NCBI GenBank assembly: GCA_028023455.1
Contig: JAQFVV010000042.1
Span: 6,657,922-6,721,921, forward strand
Direction of reading: 5' to 3'
Origin: Epiperipatus broadwayi
Taxonomy: Eukaryota; Onychophora; Udeonychophora; Euonychophora; Peripatidae
DNA: 64,000 nucleotides
Shown: in pieces, positions 36,001 through 40,389 of the stretch
Layout: every line of letters begins with the position of its first letter
How positions within the stretch are numbered: the first letter of the stretch is position 1
The notes under the pieces: generated by a model
Told to the model about the DNA's origin: nothing
The model's input: only the letters and a program-made list of their open reading frames with translations
Databases searched by the model: none
Position numbers and translations under genes: made by a program

Positions 36001-37444
36001 CACAAAGAAATGTTCTTGAATAATATTTTGTCAATTAAAATATATAAAATTAATGTTAAATTTACGAAGTATTTTAAATCTTTTTTTCATTTTTTTACTT
36101 CTTTATGCATTCTTTAATTTTTATATGATGATTAAATAAATACTCCTTTCTTTATCCACTTTTTGTAATGCAATATTTTATTCTTGAGTTGATAAAATCT
36201 TCTTACAATTTTGACTGTGAAACTGTGAGAAAGTTTTGTCAAGTCAAGAATAAATTATTGCCAAGTAAAAAGTGTATAAAGGAGTATATATTTGTTACAC
36301 TAAATTTAGATGGAAAGCATATGAAAGTAACTTGATATTAAAATGCATATACATATTACTATCTGAATGAGGTTTTAAATGTGATTTAATGCTTATTTAC
36401 ACATCTTAAAAAAATTGCACAGCTACAAAAAAAGCATGGAGACATGTCAGAATTAACAAAGCAAAATATTGAAAAAAAATGTGTGAAAATAACATGTTAG
36501 TGACATCATTAACAGAATTAAAATGCTGAATTGGACATATTTCTGTAAAACATGACCATAGCTGGATAAACTGCATACTAAGCAATTGCATAATGAATGA
36601 TTGATACAATCAAGTATAGCAGAGTGATGTGGAACAGTTGGTAGTTAGAATGAGTTAAGCGAGAACTTTCTTAAAATTTAGATTATTTTGTTTAAAATGA
36701 TAGTAATGACTTAAATTATTGTCACATTTTCCTTCTAATTGTACCATTGTTAAGTTTTAGTAAACAGTTTTTTATAAGTTTTTTTAAGATTGATATTGTG
36801 GCTAACGGATGATATATCAGAACAATTTGGATTGGATTATATTTTAAATGTATTGTTTAAAAATTATTAATCATAGATATATACAAGTTTGGATGAATAA
36901 AAATACATAAATTAGAATTTTGAAAAATATATATTATCATCAATTACCAATTATCAGATTGGTTATCAAACCAATCCGTTTTTTTTTTTTCAAGTACAGT
37001 ATAAACGACTCACTATAATGTCGCTCTAAAATTGAGATGCTAAAATAAACTATCAAAAGGATATCCATCAATGAAAAACTGCCACAATCCAGCTTCATTA
37101 TTTGATAAGTCATTCACCCCGTGTTCAAGCAGTGAATTTAACATATAGAGAAATGTAAAACAATCACGTTTTTTTAATTCTCAAAAATATATAAAATTAA
37201 TTACAGTATTTACCATTTATATACTAACCAAGATTCTGGATAAATGTCGGACAATAATCCTCTAGAATGTAGCCTTAACATGTTGATAGTACTATAAAAT
37301 CTTGTTAATAGATATCGTTTGCATAGATAAGTAGACCTTTGAAAGAAAAAAAAAATGTTAAGTGAATTTGTTTAGTTTACAAACTTGTATTTTTTTATTT
37401 ATTTACCTTAAAAAAAGCACGCTGTTTTTGATAGGCCTCGCCAT
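2919..37444 (-). CDS. YARS2: Mitochondrial tyrosyl-tRNA synthetase, 5' six exons (partial gene)
   Basis: The product should charge mitochondrial tRNA-Tyr with tyrosine (class Ic synthetase, bacterial-type TyrRS). Joining the complement of 37407-37444, 37229-37336, 31414-31561, 21341-21513, 20180-20278 and 2919-3033 gives 681 nt, exactly 227 codons with no stop. Every junction is GT-AG and in phase. Seen in order: a basic presequence ([12 protein letters not shown], then RFYST), [32 protein letters not shown] (HIGH-type ATP site is HVGH), [16 protein letters not shown] (usually GDPSG[RK]), ENAKCI...NHKKYFG, FLNNVDW, and [17 protein letters not shown]. From knowledge of the family, animal YARS2 is about 470-480 residues, so the window holds roughly the N-terminal half. 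The GGSDQ, KMSKS and C-terminal domains should be encoded left of 2919. Introns hold many transposons. Divergence from vertebrate YARS2 is high, but motif order and spacing leave little doubt. Confidence 0.9.
3940..5260. repeat. Unclassified block of higher GC with internal short repeats
   Basis: This stretch stands out from its AT-rich surroundings. At 4398-4530 a phrase like GTCTCCTGAATCCAG, followed by a GATCATGAGAGCTGT-like phrase, recurs three times at about 60-80-bp spacing. Near 5180 a purine-rich run (AGGAGGGGGAATTAA) is followed by a C/T-rich stretch, which could be a polypurine tract. I could not identify coding sequence or paired LTRs. An old retroelement is possible. Confidence 0.35.
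5970..6276. repeat. Family A foldback repeat, short hairpin copy
   Basis: The left arm (GCCACACACAGCAAGCTAGA at about 5998) continues through GGCTTGTGCATAAAATCCCC and CAGACTAGTTTCTG. It returns inverted as CAAACTAGTCTGG...CTCTAGCTTGCTGTGTGTGG, ending at about 6270. The arms are about 110 bp with few mismatches. The central segment (TTAGATCCTAAGATCTAAG...GACGAAGGCC) is present in one orientation only, so the loop comes from the inverted unit. It is one of about a dozen family A segments in the window. Confidence 0.85.
6335..6545. repeat. Inverted-repeat (MITE-like) element
   Basis: AGAAATTTTTCCCATCTTTC at about 6340, followed by a TGATGAAAAAATCAAATAGT segment, is mirrored by ACTGGTTGACTTTTTTCATC...CTTGAAAGATGACAAAAATT ending at about 6545. 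Arms are about 55 bp and imperfect. No coding content. TIR-based MITE or foldback; no clear target duplication. Confidence 0.6.
6550..7430. other. AT-rich sequence, nothing recognised
   Basis: Contains a poly-A run at 7144 and scattered short open frames of the length expected by chance. No element or exon supported. Confidence 0.5.
7440..7830 (-). pseudogene. Coding-like remnant, possibly retroelement C-terminal
   Basis: Two overlapping minus-strand frames look more protein-like than their surroundings: one with [20 protein letters not shown] and [10 protein letters not shown], the next with [20 protein letters not shown]. Cys/His spacing in the second recalls the zinc-finger tail of LINE polymerases, but the order and frame relation are unusual. 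I do not recognise the family. Confidence 0.3.
8160..8587 (-). mobile_element. Solo LTR (428 bp) with 5-bp target duplication
   Basis: The segment begins TGTTATGTTTGG and ends GGACTATAACA on the plus strand, so it has TG...CA ends and a short inverted terminus (TGTTAT/ATAACA). The 5 bp on each side are the same (CATTC at 8155-8159 and 8588-8592), the hallmark of LTR-retrotransposon integration. Read on the minus strand it carries a TATA-type box (CTATAAATAG near 8391) in the GC-richer half and AATAAA-like sequence further on. No internal region remains, so this is what LTR-LTR recombination leaves behind. It does not match the LTRs at 14994 or 48032. Confidence 0.85.
8780..10140 (+). pseudogene. 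Decayed LINE reverse transcriptase (plus strand), duplicated tail
   Basis: In order along the plus strand: [18 protein letters not shown] (RT strand A with the F.DL.SAYD region, about 8820), [20 protein letters not shown] (the NGLPQGSVLAPTLFN block, about 8980), [20 protein letters not shown] and [20 protein letters not shown] (thumb region, A.YC.PVW...PH...ID.QLN..MR.ISG, about 9390-9530). Then come [17 protein letters not shown] and a [17 protein letters not shown] block (C-terminal Cys/His region, about 9930-10060). The catalytic DD pair is not intact and many stops are present. Part of the tail ([11 protein letters not shown]) occurs twice, at about 9590-9735 and 10030-10140. Jockey/CR1-type relationship is likely but not tested. 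Confidence 0.75.
10856..11222 (+). repeat. Family A module, forward orientation
   Basis: Starts GCCACCCAGTGCAAGCC, continues through CCAGACTAGTTTCC and, after a small internal deletion, to CATCACATGATCACCATTTT. It ends against the 3' tail of the LINE at 11223. About 365 bp of the roughly 450-480-bp module. Confidence 0.8.
11223..12404 (-). pseudogene. LINE 3' half: RT thumb, zinc-knuckle tail and 3' UTR
   Basis: The minus strand from 12415 reads a 235-residue frame with [40 protein letters not shown] and [20 protein letters not shown]. This is the post-catalytic region of a LINE polymerase (YLG, then ...A.RGELGWSS...). After a stop and frameshift near 11700 it continues with [15 protein letters not shown] and [20 protein letters not shown], a CCHC-type tail. 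The 3' non-coding end (AGAGTGGGGAACGT down to a CATCACATCA-like tail) recurs at 22503-22625. Two frames are fairly long, so decay is moderate. The 5' part is absent. Family A modules in the same orientation lie on both sides. Confidence 0.8.
12405..12770 (+). repeat. Family A module, forward orientation
   Basis: Starts CTCCATACAGTAGTGCCACC and runs through the CAGACTATTTCTAGC, AGATCTGAAATCACTGCACC and TTCAGCAGCCACCTTTTACC segments to GTGATCATGTTCAAATGTC. Same orientation as the module at 10856-11222. The pair reads as two tandem modules split by the LINE. Confidence 0.8.
12780..13230. other. AT-rich sequence, nothing recognised
   Basis: Low-complexity A/T-rich DNA between the family A module and the transposase-like remnant. 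No open frame or paired repeat stands out. Confidence 0.5.
13240..13960 (+). pseudogene. Possible Tc1/mariner-type transposase remnant
   Basis: Around 13410-13470 one plus-strand frame reads [19 protein letters not shown]. This is close to the (V/I)LFSDE..F...G catalytic-strand block of Tc1-like transposases, with E changed to K. Around 13665-13760 frames give [10 protein letters not shown] and TLNKWKAAM, in the place where Tc1 proteins have an HTA..... FL..... W block before SPDLNPIE. Stops are frequent and the C-terminal DE region is not readable. Terminal repeats were not identified. Confidence 0.38.
13958..14475. repeat. Two interleaved inverted repeats (A-B-A'-B')
   Basis: Arm A (13962-14030, TAGTATTAATATCAATATAT region) pairs with 14330-14404. 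Arm B (14118-14190, ATATTTCTGTAGTGTAATTT to GGGACTGGTA) pairs with 14405-14475 (TACCAGTCCC to AGAAATATTATTCATTATTG). The arms alternate rather than nest. The stretch 14235-14330 between them matches part of the family C foldback (CTAAACCAGCA...CAGATTACAATCTC). No coding content. Confidence 0.7.
14639..14875. repeat. Family B foldback repeat, short copy
   Basis: TGTTATCTGATGAGC at the left end is mirrored by GCTCATTAGATAACA at the right. Inside, AGAATATCCCCAACCCCAGA and GTTTCTGCTTTTGGC pair with GCCAGAAGCAGAAAC and GGGGTTGGGGATATTCT. Arms are about 85 bp around a roughly 65-bp loop. The same sequences build the larger palindrome at 41128-41813. Confidence 0.85.
14994..15356 (-). repeat. 3' LTR of the Ty3-type element
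   Basis: 363 bp. On the minus strand it ends ...CTTTCGTCCGGCACA. It lacks the 41-bp segment found in the other LTR after CCATGAGGGCG. The purine-rich run (A8GGAAAAGGG) at 15350-15364, read on the minus strand, would be the polypurine tract. Confidence 0.85.
15362..16593 (-). pseudogene. Ty3-type reverse transcriptase with 91-bp internal duplication
   Basis: Pieces in order: [20 protein letters not shown] with [20 protein letters not shown] and [11 protein letters not shown] (fingers). Then [33 protein letters not shown] (first catalytic Asp in STLDL), [11 protein letters not shown], and [11 protein letters not shown] (YMDD near 15822-15833). A 91-bp segment is then repeated head to tail (15641-15731 and 15732-15821), shifting the frame. 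After it come [20 protein letters not shown] and [14 protein letters not shown], then [15 protein letters not shown] where RNase H should start, and the LTR. Several stops and shifts make it non-functional. Confidence 0.85.
16505..16825 (-). pseudogene. Ty3-type aspartic protease domain
   Basis: The frame reads [16 protein letters not shown], with the catalytic D in D-S-G-S preceded by EAL, and [17 protein letters not shown], the (I/L)(I/L)G.DFL flap-side motif of retroelement proteases. About 100 residues separate the start from the second motif, the normal domain size. An upstream shift breaks the fusion with gag. It would cleave the polyprotein. Confidence 0.78.
16826..17534 (-). pseudogene. 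Ty3-type gag region, frame broken
   Basis: The minus strand from ATG at 17534 reads [20 protein letters not shown], then [30 protein letters not shown] and MAEDWY. This is the capsid-type pattern (FE...W..A......L.G.A..WY) of Ty3/gypsy Gag. Further on a separate frame (17143-16922) continues with [20 protein letters not shown]. At least one frameshift separates the blocks. No CCHC knuckle is evident before the protease. Gag forms the particle that packages element RNA. Confidence 0.75.
18160..18563 (-). repeat. 5' LTR of the Ty3-type element
   Basis: 404 bp, matching 14994-15356 apart from point changes and a 41-bp extra segment. That segment includes a small hairpin (CTAGTCCGA AAA TCGGAACTAG). 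The primer-binding-site-like sequence lies about 20 bp inside its inner end. Confidence 0.85.
18564..20179. other. Unclassified sequence, possible old LTR element flank
   Basis: 18580-18720 and 19140-19560 are richer in GC than usual here. At 19448-19466 the minus strand reads TGGTGCCACGGGAATCACC, which has the TGG start and length of a retroelement primer binding site. An LTR would then occupy sequence to its right (about 19467-19750), but I cannot find a partner LTR or coding region. 19750-20179 is AT-rich. Confidence 0.3.
20180..20278 (-). CDS. YARS2: YARS2 exon 5
   Basis: The acceptor is TTTCATATATAG and the donor AAGG/GTTTGT. The exon is 99 nt: one base completes the AT left by exon 4 (Ile), then 32 codons, then GG. 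It reads [20 protein letters not shown], then [12 protein letters not shown]. It corresponds to the family segment (VLDN..W....L..FL...G.HF.V..M..R). The NN-x-x-W block and the HF.VN block are recognisable. The weak donor makes the exact 3' edge slightly less certain. Confidence 0.85.
21341..21513 (-). CDS. YARS2: YARS2 exon 4 (GDPSG-type loop)
   Basis: The acceptor is GGGATGTAG and the donor CTAT/GTAAGT, a strong consensus. The exon is 173 nt, phase 0 in, leaving two bases (AT). It reads [20 protein letters not shown], then [20 protein letters not shown] and [17 protein letters not shown]. Family members carry GGATARLGDPSGR here, so this copy replaces GGAT with GDFT and PSGR with PCGH. The following E..A.NA......LE.IF.NH helix pattern is kept. 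The Cys and His changes lie in the active-site loop and are unusual. Confidence 0.9.
21605..21740. repeat. Short inverted-repeat element
   Basis: CACTAGCTCTGCCATCTAAT at about 21611 pairs with ATAAATAGCAGAGCTAGAGTGG ending at about 21737. The inner GATTGAGTAATCAGTAGAC / ATTGATTATTCAAG segments also pair. About 130 bp, imperfect arms, no coding content. Confidence 0.6.
21965..22175. repeat. Inverted-repeat element
   Basis: CTAGAGTCATTTAGTGTAAG at about 21990 is mirrored by CTTACAGTAGTGACTTTAGA at about 22140. The outer TTCTATA/TTAGGGTG sequences pair weakly. About 200 bp in all, with a short internal duplication (AATAAAGACAAAAATCA, 22030-22078). Confidence 0.5.
22440..22625 (+). mobile_element. 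Severely truncated LINE 3' end
   Basis: 22503-22625 (AGAGTGGGGAATAAAAAGGG, GGCATAATTGTTGAGCGATT, then a TATCACATCACATCACAT tail) matches the complement of 11225-11350 at the end of the minus-strand LINE. Shared 3' ends with different 5' extents are what target-primed reverse transcription leaves. The CATCA-repeat is the likely 3' tail. Confidence 0.7.
22630..23910. other. AT-rich intron 3 sequence, nothing recognised
   Basis: No long frame, paired repeat or exon-like segment found. Short open frames are in keeping with chance. Confidence 0.5.
23918..24410. repeat. Family C foldback repeat with tRNA-like boxes
   Basis: Left arm 23918-24110 and right arm 24130-24405 are near reverse complements (GATTTGAACTCAGATTTTC versus GTCTGAGTTCAAATCCC; CCAGCACTTATCAGTTGGTC versus GACCAACTGATGAATGCTGG). 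Reading outward on the left arm (minus strand) the edge has GTGGATAGTTGAAAGG followed by GAGTTCAAATCCCC. These resemble the A and B boxes of a tRNA promoter but are closer together than in a real tRNA. The right arm lacks about 35 bp including the A-like box. A second copy is at 47395-52815. Confidence 0.75.
24820..26815 (+). pseudogene. RTE-type LINE, 5'-truncated (plus strand)
   Basis: Blocks in order: [20 protein letters not shown] (from about 24937), [20 protein letters not shown], and [20 protein letters not shown] (25545). Then [32 protein letters not shown] (first catalytic Asp), [13 protein letters not shown] (25925), [10 protein letters not shown] (FADD active site, 26047), [20 protein letters not shown], and finally [18 protein letters not shown] with [12 protein letters not shown] (about 26590-26700). 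The 3' end is GTGGATGATGATGAATC, the TGA-rich tail usual in RTE elements. Several frameshifts and stops divide the frame. The endonuclease is absent, as in most truncated copies. The same family lies inverted at 38050-40080. Confidence 0.85.
26825..27230 (-). pseudogene. Possible Penelope-like element N-terminal fragment
   Basis: The minus strand from about 27197 reads [20 protein letters not shown], then [20 protein letters not shown]. The pattern [VF].NL....IP......L..GP.F followed by an [IM]..D.E helix is known from the region upstream of RT in Penelope-like elements. The RT and GIY-YIG parts are not seen. It begins next to the RTE 3' end. Confidence 0.38.
27231..27990. other. AT-rich intron 3 sequence
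   Basis: 27240-27560 may carry a further decayed part of the preceding fragment, but no frame is convincing. The remainder is A/T-rich without features. Confidence 0.4.
27995..28359. repeat. MITE-like element with about 35-bp inverted ends
   Basis: AAATACTTATAATACAGGCT and TTAACCTGTATCAA at the left end pair with TTGATACAGGTTAA and AGACTGTCTTATAAGTATTT at the right. The internal about 290 bp, including a GC-richer part at 28150-28260, is not coding. The superfamily is not assignable from the termini. Confidence 0.6.
28505..28520. repeat. Homopolymer G run
   Basis: A run of about a dozen G in otherwise AT-rich sequence. Similar G or C runs are at 5437, 42251, 43198 and 43912. Such runs are assembly- and mutation-prone. 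Confidence 0.8.
28870..30110 (-). pseudogene. Decayed LINE reverse-transcriptase remnant (minus strand)
   Basis: The minus-strand frame at 30062-29874 reads [20 protein letters not shown], then [20 protein letters not shown] and [13 protein letters not shown]. This is the (L.K..E..I...L.P.L...Q.GF..GRS...A......I) region before the first catalytic Asp of LINE RTs. The following sequence (29860-28870) is heavily mutated. At about 29169-28975 a frame with [20 protein letters not shown] may be the C-terminal part. It is an old insertion within YARS2 intron 3. Confidence 0.5.
30232..30597. mobile_element. hAT-type non-autonomous DNA transposon (366 bp)
   Basis: It starts CAGGGATCCCCAACCTTTTT and ends GGGTTGGGGACCCCTG, about 16-bp imperfect terminal inverted repeats of the CAGGGRTCCCCAACC type used by hAT transposons. 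The flanking 8 bp are an exact duplication (CTATATAT at 30224-30231 and 30598-30605), the length that hAT transposases generate. The 330-bp interior is AT-rich and non-coding, so the element depended on a transposase elsewhere. Confidence 0.9.
31040..31175. repeat. Short hairpin repeat
   Basis: AACAATCTCAAACTGTTGTC and AAGG at 31077-31103 pair with CCTTGACAACAGTTTGAGAT at 31133-31152; outer CAATATAGATAACAA / TTGGTATTGTCT extend the arms. The loop is about 30 bp. A partly similar sequence occurs at 62310-62375. Confidence 0.6.
31414..31561 (-). CDS. YARS2: YARS2 exon 3 (Rossmann fold start, HVGH motif)
   Basis: The acceptor TTTTTTTTAG lies at 31562-31571 and the donor GTT/GTAAGA at 31413-31408. 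The exon is 148 nt and ends in phase 0. It encodes [10 protein letters not shown], then [20 protein letters not shown] and [25 protein letters not shown] is the first strand of the tyrosine-binding site, HVGH is the ATP-binding class I signature, and QRAGH precedes the strand leading to the GDPSG loop. All of this is in the order known for the family. Confidence 0.92.
32100..34370 (+). pseudogene. Ty3-type retrotransposon remnant: gag, zinc knuckles, integrase-like tail
   Basis: At 33194-33270 the plus strand reads a Gag C-terminal block with [18 protein letters not shown] (family pattern: LRDR.V.G......RLL....LT...A). About 33414-33520 in another frame gives [15 protein letters not shown] and a following CRYF.H...TKAAC-like run, degenerate CCHC knuckles. 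At about 33800-33920 [16 protein letters not shown] looks coding, and at 34011-34080 [20 protein letters not shown] resembles the C-terminal domain after integrase. Protease, RT and most of integrase are missing or unreadable. LTRs were not found. Roles are those of the family; no part is intact. Confidence 0.6.
34590..35000 (+). repeat. Family A module, forward, diverged
   Basis: Starts TTACCATCTAATGCAAGCCA, contains CCCCAGACTAATTTCTAGCT, CTTCCAGAAGCCATCTTTTACC, a TTTTGGGTTCTTTAG variant, and ends AACATCACATGATCACAATT. More mutated than the 55-59-kb copies. Confidence 0.75.
35025..35415. repeat. Family A forward head joined to inverted module
   Basis: A forward head (ATTGCCACCTAATACAAACC ... 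AAAATCCCTATCTA) is followed after a short A run by an inverted module. The inverted part starts AAAGACACCAAAATATATAA and ends GGTGGCAATATTGTATGGAG. The inverted part starts at the same internal point as the copy at 38920. Confidence 0.75.
35416..37228. other. AT-rich intron 2 sequence, nothing recognised
   Basis: A/T-rich. The minus-strand open stretch at 37040-37140 ([20 protein letters not shown]) looks mildly protein-like but is not needed by YARS2 and has no usable splice sites. Confidence 0.45.
37229..37336 (-). CDS. YARS2: YARS2 exon 2 (presequence and N-terminus)
   Basis: The acceptor is a pyrimidine tract ending TTTCAAAG; the donor is TTG/GTTAGT. The exon is 108 nt, phase 2 in and phase 2 out. 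It reads [20 protein letters not shown], then [15 protein letters not shown]. The first part is rich in R, K, S, T and aromatic residues without acids, as expected of a matrix-targeting peptide, and RFYST resembles common cleavage sites. [11 protein letters not shown] matches the start of mature bacterial-type TyrRS (human ARGLFKDFFPE). The intron before it is only 70 bp, far shorter than the others. Confidence 0.82.
37407..37444 (-). CDS. YARS2: YARS2 exon 1 (coding part), start codon
   Basis: The ATG at 37444-37442 opens the frame [12 protein letters not shown] plus two bases (AG), followed by the donor GTAAAT. The start context has A at -3 and G at +4. I chose this ATG because the leftover AG joins the G that begins exon 2 to make AGG, and the result reads through a basic, hydroxylated, mitochondrial-type leader. 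The alternative ATG 14 bases upstream runs into TAA before the donor. A later in-frame ATG (37281-37279, in exon 2) would give a shorter protein with a poorer leader. The transcription start and promoter cannot be placed. Confidence 0.72.
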
Positions 37445-38040
37445 ATTTGATTAAGAAACATCTACTGGTAAATTTTAGAACTAATAAGTACTTTTTAAAA
37501 TAATTATTTTCCCCACCTATTCAGAATTCCATGCTGACAAATATGTTCAAATTGTTTTAAGCAGTTCACGAAAAAAAACATATATATAAGTTTATTTTTA
37601 TTTATATTATAAAAACATTTCTCAGATTTATCTATTTCAATGAAAATTTAATCTTTATTAATACCCCCATCCCACTGCTCTCTCGTTGGAGTGATTAATT
37701 TAATATATTTAAAATTAAAACGAATTTTATATAATGGGATTTTTGCCATTTTTATAAATATCTTTACTGATAATAAAATTATGCTTTCTAACAAACTACT
37801 AAAATTCATTCTGTATTTATTATGAGTGATATTTTTAAAAATAGTTACAAAACTTGTTATAGAATGGCAGCAGTAAAAACAGCGAACTGGAGATAAGTAA
37901 AAAAAAAAAAGAAAATAATTAGATAATAAGAAATAGATTAATTTATTGTAGTAAGAGTTTTGAAGATGGAAATGTTTAACATGTTTAATAGAGTTTTTAG
38001 CCATTTTACATCATATTAGGTGGAATTTGAAAGTTTGTAA
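37445..38040. other. Upstream region of YARS2; promoter not identifiable
   Basis: This should hold the 5' UTR and promoter of YARS2. A possible acceptor (TTACCAGTAG, complement of about 37459-37468) precedes the start codon by about 15 bases, so an upstream non-coding exon or trans-splicing cannot be excluded. The 118-codon minus-strand open frame here is A/T-driven and lacks protein character. Confidence 0.35.
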
Positions 38041-38049
38041 TAATGGAAT

Positions 38050-40080
38050 TTTCATCATCACCATTTTCAATCATTATCCATCCACGGCAGGCCGAAGGTC
38101 TCTCCAAGTTCAGTCCATCTCCCATCTCTAGCCTCTCTTCTCCACATCATCCCAGCACCCTTCTTTATGTTATACATCCATCTCATACATGATCTCTTTC
38201 TATGTTTTCTCTTGGAATCTCTTCTAGCAATATTCCAGCCCATCTCCAGTCATTTAATTCTTTCAATGATATCAGTAACACCTGTTTTCTCTCTCTCCCA
38301 CTATTTTGTTTTCTGCTTCTTCTTGTTACTCCTTTCATACCTCTCTCCATACTTCATTGAGGGATCTGAAGTCTCTATTGCTCTTTTGTTAAGGATCCAA
38401 GTCTCAGATCTGTAAATGAACTGGTAACACACATTTATTATAAACCTTCCTTTTCAAACACATGGGTATATTTCCTTTTAATATTAAATTATTTCTAACA
38501 TTTATCTTTAATTCTACTTTTTTGCTTCCTGAAGCTCTAAAGCGTTATTTCCAAAAACAACTACATCAACTGCAAAATCTATATAACTTAAATAATCTCA
38601 ATTACTTTTATTTCCTTAGCTTCCCATTTTAATCACAGAATATTTCTCACAAAACTGCTATAAAAAGTTTTGGAGATATGGAATTACCCTGGCGTACACT
38701 CTTCTCAATGATTACCTTTTTAGTATCATTATGTAATAGAATCAAATCCAAAGAATAATGGCAACTCACATTCATTGATTCTTTCTGTAACTTCTCCCAA
38801 TACTTAAATATGATCCACTAATCATATTTAAGTTTCTCTTGGTTCATTAAAATTCAAAATTCGCTTTAGAAGAGTTGTAATTATTTTGGTAAAATTTTTA
38901 TATAGAACTGATAAGTCTAAAGACACCAAATTGTATGGGTGCTGAACTGAGTTCAGACCCATGTGACTATATAAGCTATTGAGCTTAGATTGATATTTAT
39001 CGTGTTTTCAATTTCATTCTCATAGTTTTGTAGTTAAGTAGAGTTAAAAAGTGGCTGCTGGGGGGTTGCATCAGATCCTAAGATCTAGGTGCAGTGCTCT
39101 TAGATCCAAGGCTCCTCACTGACGAAGGCCACAAGCCAGAAACTAGTCTGGGGATATTGGATGAGTAGGCACTAGATAGGGATTTTATGCACAAGCCTTC
39201 TAGCATCCATTGATTACTCTGGTTGGCACAGGGTGGCACTACTGTTTGAAGAGTTTTACCTTGTTTAACTGATAAGTCTGTAATTTCTAATATCTTCTTT
39301 ACCCTTTTTAAAATATTAATATTGTATTCTTCCAACCATCTGGTACATTTTTATCATTTAAACATTTGATATATAACTTTGCCAAAATTCTCTTTCTTCA
39401 CTTGCTTCTTTTAAGATATAGATTATAATTTCATTATTATCTGGACCTTTTCCCTTCTTGATAAATGTAATTGCATGTCTCACTTTTTCATTTAAAATCT
39501 TGGGCAATTCAGAAGGTATAGTAGTTATAGGAGATACTTCTCCTTGTTCTTTATTATTATATAATTCTTGATATAATTCTACAAATTTTATGATGTCATT
39601 TCTCACTTTAGTAATAGTTCCATCTTTTTCTCTTATTGCATAAATAAGTTTCTTACCAATACCAATATGTTGTTTTACAATTTTGAGACTTTTCTCTTAT
39701 ATATCTTTTTTTGCTAATGCACAATTATAGTATTATCAACTCATTTTTTGCATGATTTTACAAAATTCCAAGATATTCGGTCCGTCTTAAAGCATCATTT
39801 ATATATTTTTTTCATGTTACTTCTTTTTTTTATAAATTGTCTTGTCTCAGTAAAAACTTTAATGGTCAGTTTCTCCTTTTTTTTTTGTATCTGCTATCCT
39901 TATTGTAGTTTTTAAAAGTGTATCAATTATCCTTCTATTGATTTTTTTCAAATCTGAATCATGTTCAGAATGATTTACAAATTCTAATTTGAATACATTG
40001 GAATGTTTCTGAAGATTAGGAATATCAACCGTGTATATTGTTTTTTTTAAATAATTTTTGTCCTTCTAGTTTTGCATTAA
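38050..40080 (-). pseudogene. RTE-type LINE, 5'-truncated (minus strand), split by a family A insertion
   Basis: This is the same family as 24820-26815 in reverse. Reading the minus strand downwards: VDIPNLQKHSNVFKLEFVNH and a HSEHDSDLKKINRRII linker (about 40050-39930), ELYQELYNNKEQGEVSPITT with PKILNEKVRHAITFIKKGKG (39606-39358), then ISNIFFTLF... At 38920-39266 a family A unit interrupts it, with exact 13-bp duplicates on both sides. RT blocks resume at about 38900 and run to the tail region (GLRPAVDG-type end and a CATCATCACC sequence at about 38055). Frames are broken. Confidence 0.82.
38920..39266 (-). repeat. Family A unit (inverted) with 13-bp target duplication
   Basis: It starts AAAGACACCAAATTGTATGG and ends TGGCACTACTGTTTGAAGAG TTTTACCTTGTTT. 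AACTGATAAGTCT is present exactly at 38907-38919 and 39267-39279. The LINE sequence is continuous across the site once the unit and one duplicate are removed. The unit is therefore a real insertion of 347 bp. Confidence 0.85.
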
Positions 40081-40295
40081 CATGTATCTTATATCTCATT
40101 CATCGATGAATACTTCCTGTGTTGAATTTATTAACAACATTACAATCTTGAAATACATATTTTCTGATATGTTGGACCATTTCTATCATCTAATATTAAC
40201 TCAATTCTTAAGAACAGCACATAGTATTAATGTTTTGGGATGTATTATTCTTCTCTCATCAGATGTTGCTGACCTGACCCATGATAGTACTAGCA

Positions 40296-40366
40296 TGGGA
40301 ATTGAACCTTGAGCTATGGATTTGCAAATCCTGAATTTAAAGTGACACTCAAACCAACTATGTTAT
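40296..40366 (-). repeat. tRNA-like head, probable SINE fragment
   Basis: The minus strand reads ATAGTTGGTTTGAGTGTC (A-box-like, about 40362-40345), a GGATTTGCAAATCC stem, and AAGGTTCAATTCCCATGC (B-box-like, about 40310-40293). Box spacing of roughly 50 nt suits a tRNA. Acceptor-stem halves do not pair convincingly, so a tRNA-derived SINE promoter is more likely than a working tRNA gene. A body could extend left towards 40080. Confidence 0.5.
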
Positions 40367-40389
40367 TCTGTCAATAGCATAATTAATTA

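Noticed and set aside
37040-37140. Possible extra YARS2 exon ([20 protein letters not shown])
   Set aside because: Exon 2 joins exon 3 in phase without it, it has an early stop and no usable acceptor.
37648-38004. 118-codon minus-strand frame just upstream of YARS2
   Set aside because: F/I/K/N/Y-rich, as expected from AT-rich DNA, and no domain visible.
40296-40366. A functional tRNA gene
   Set aside because: Acceptor stem halves do not pair and no terminator T run follows; kept as a SINE-like head only.
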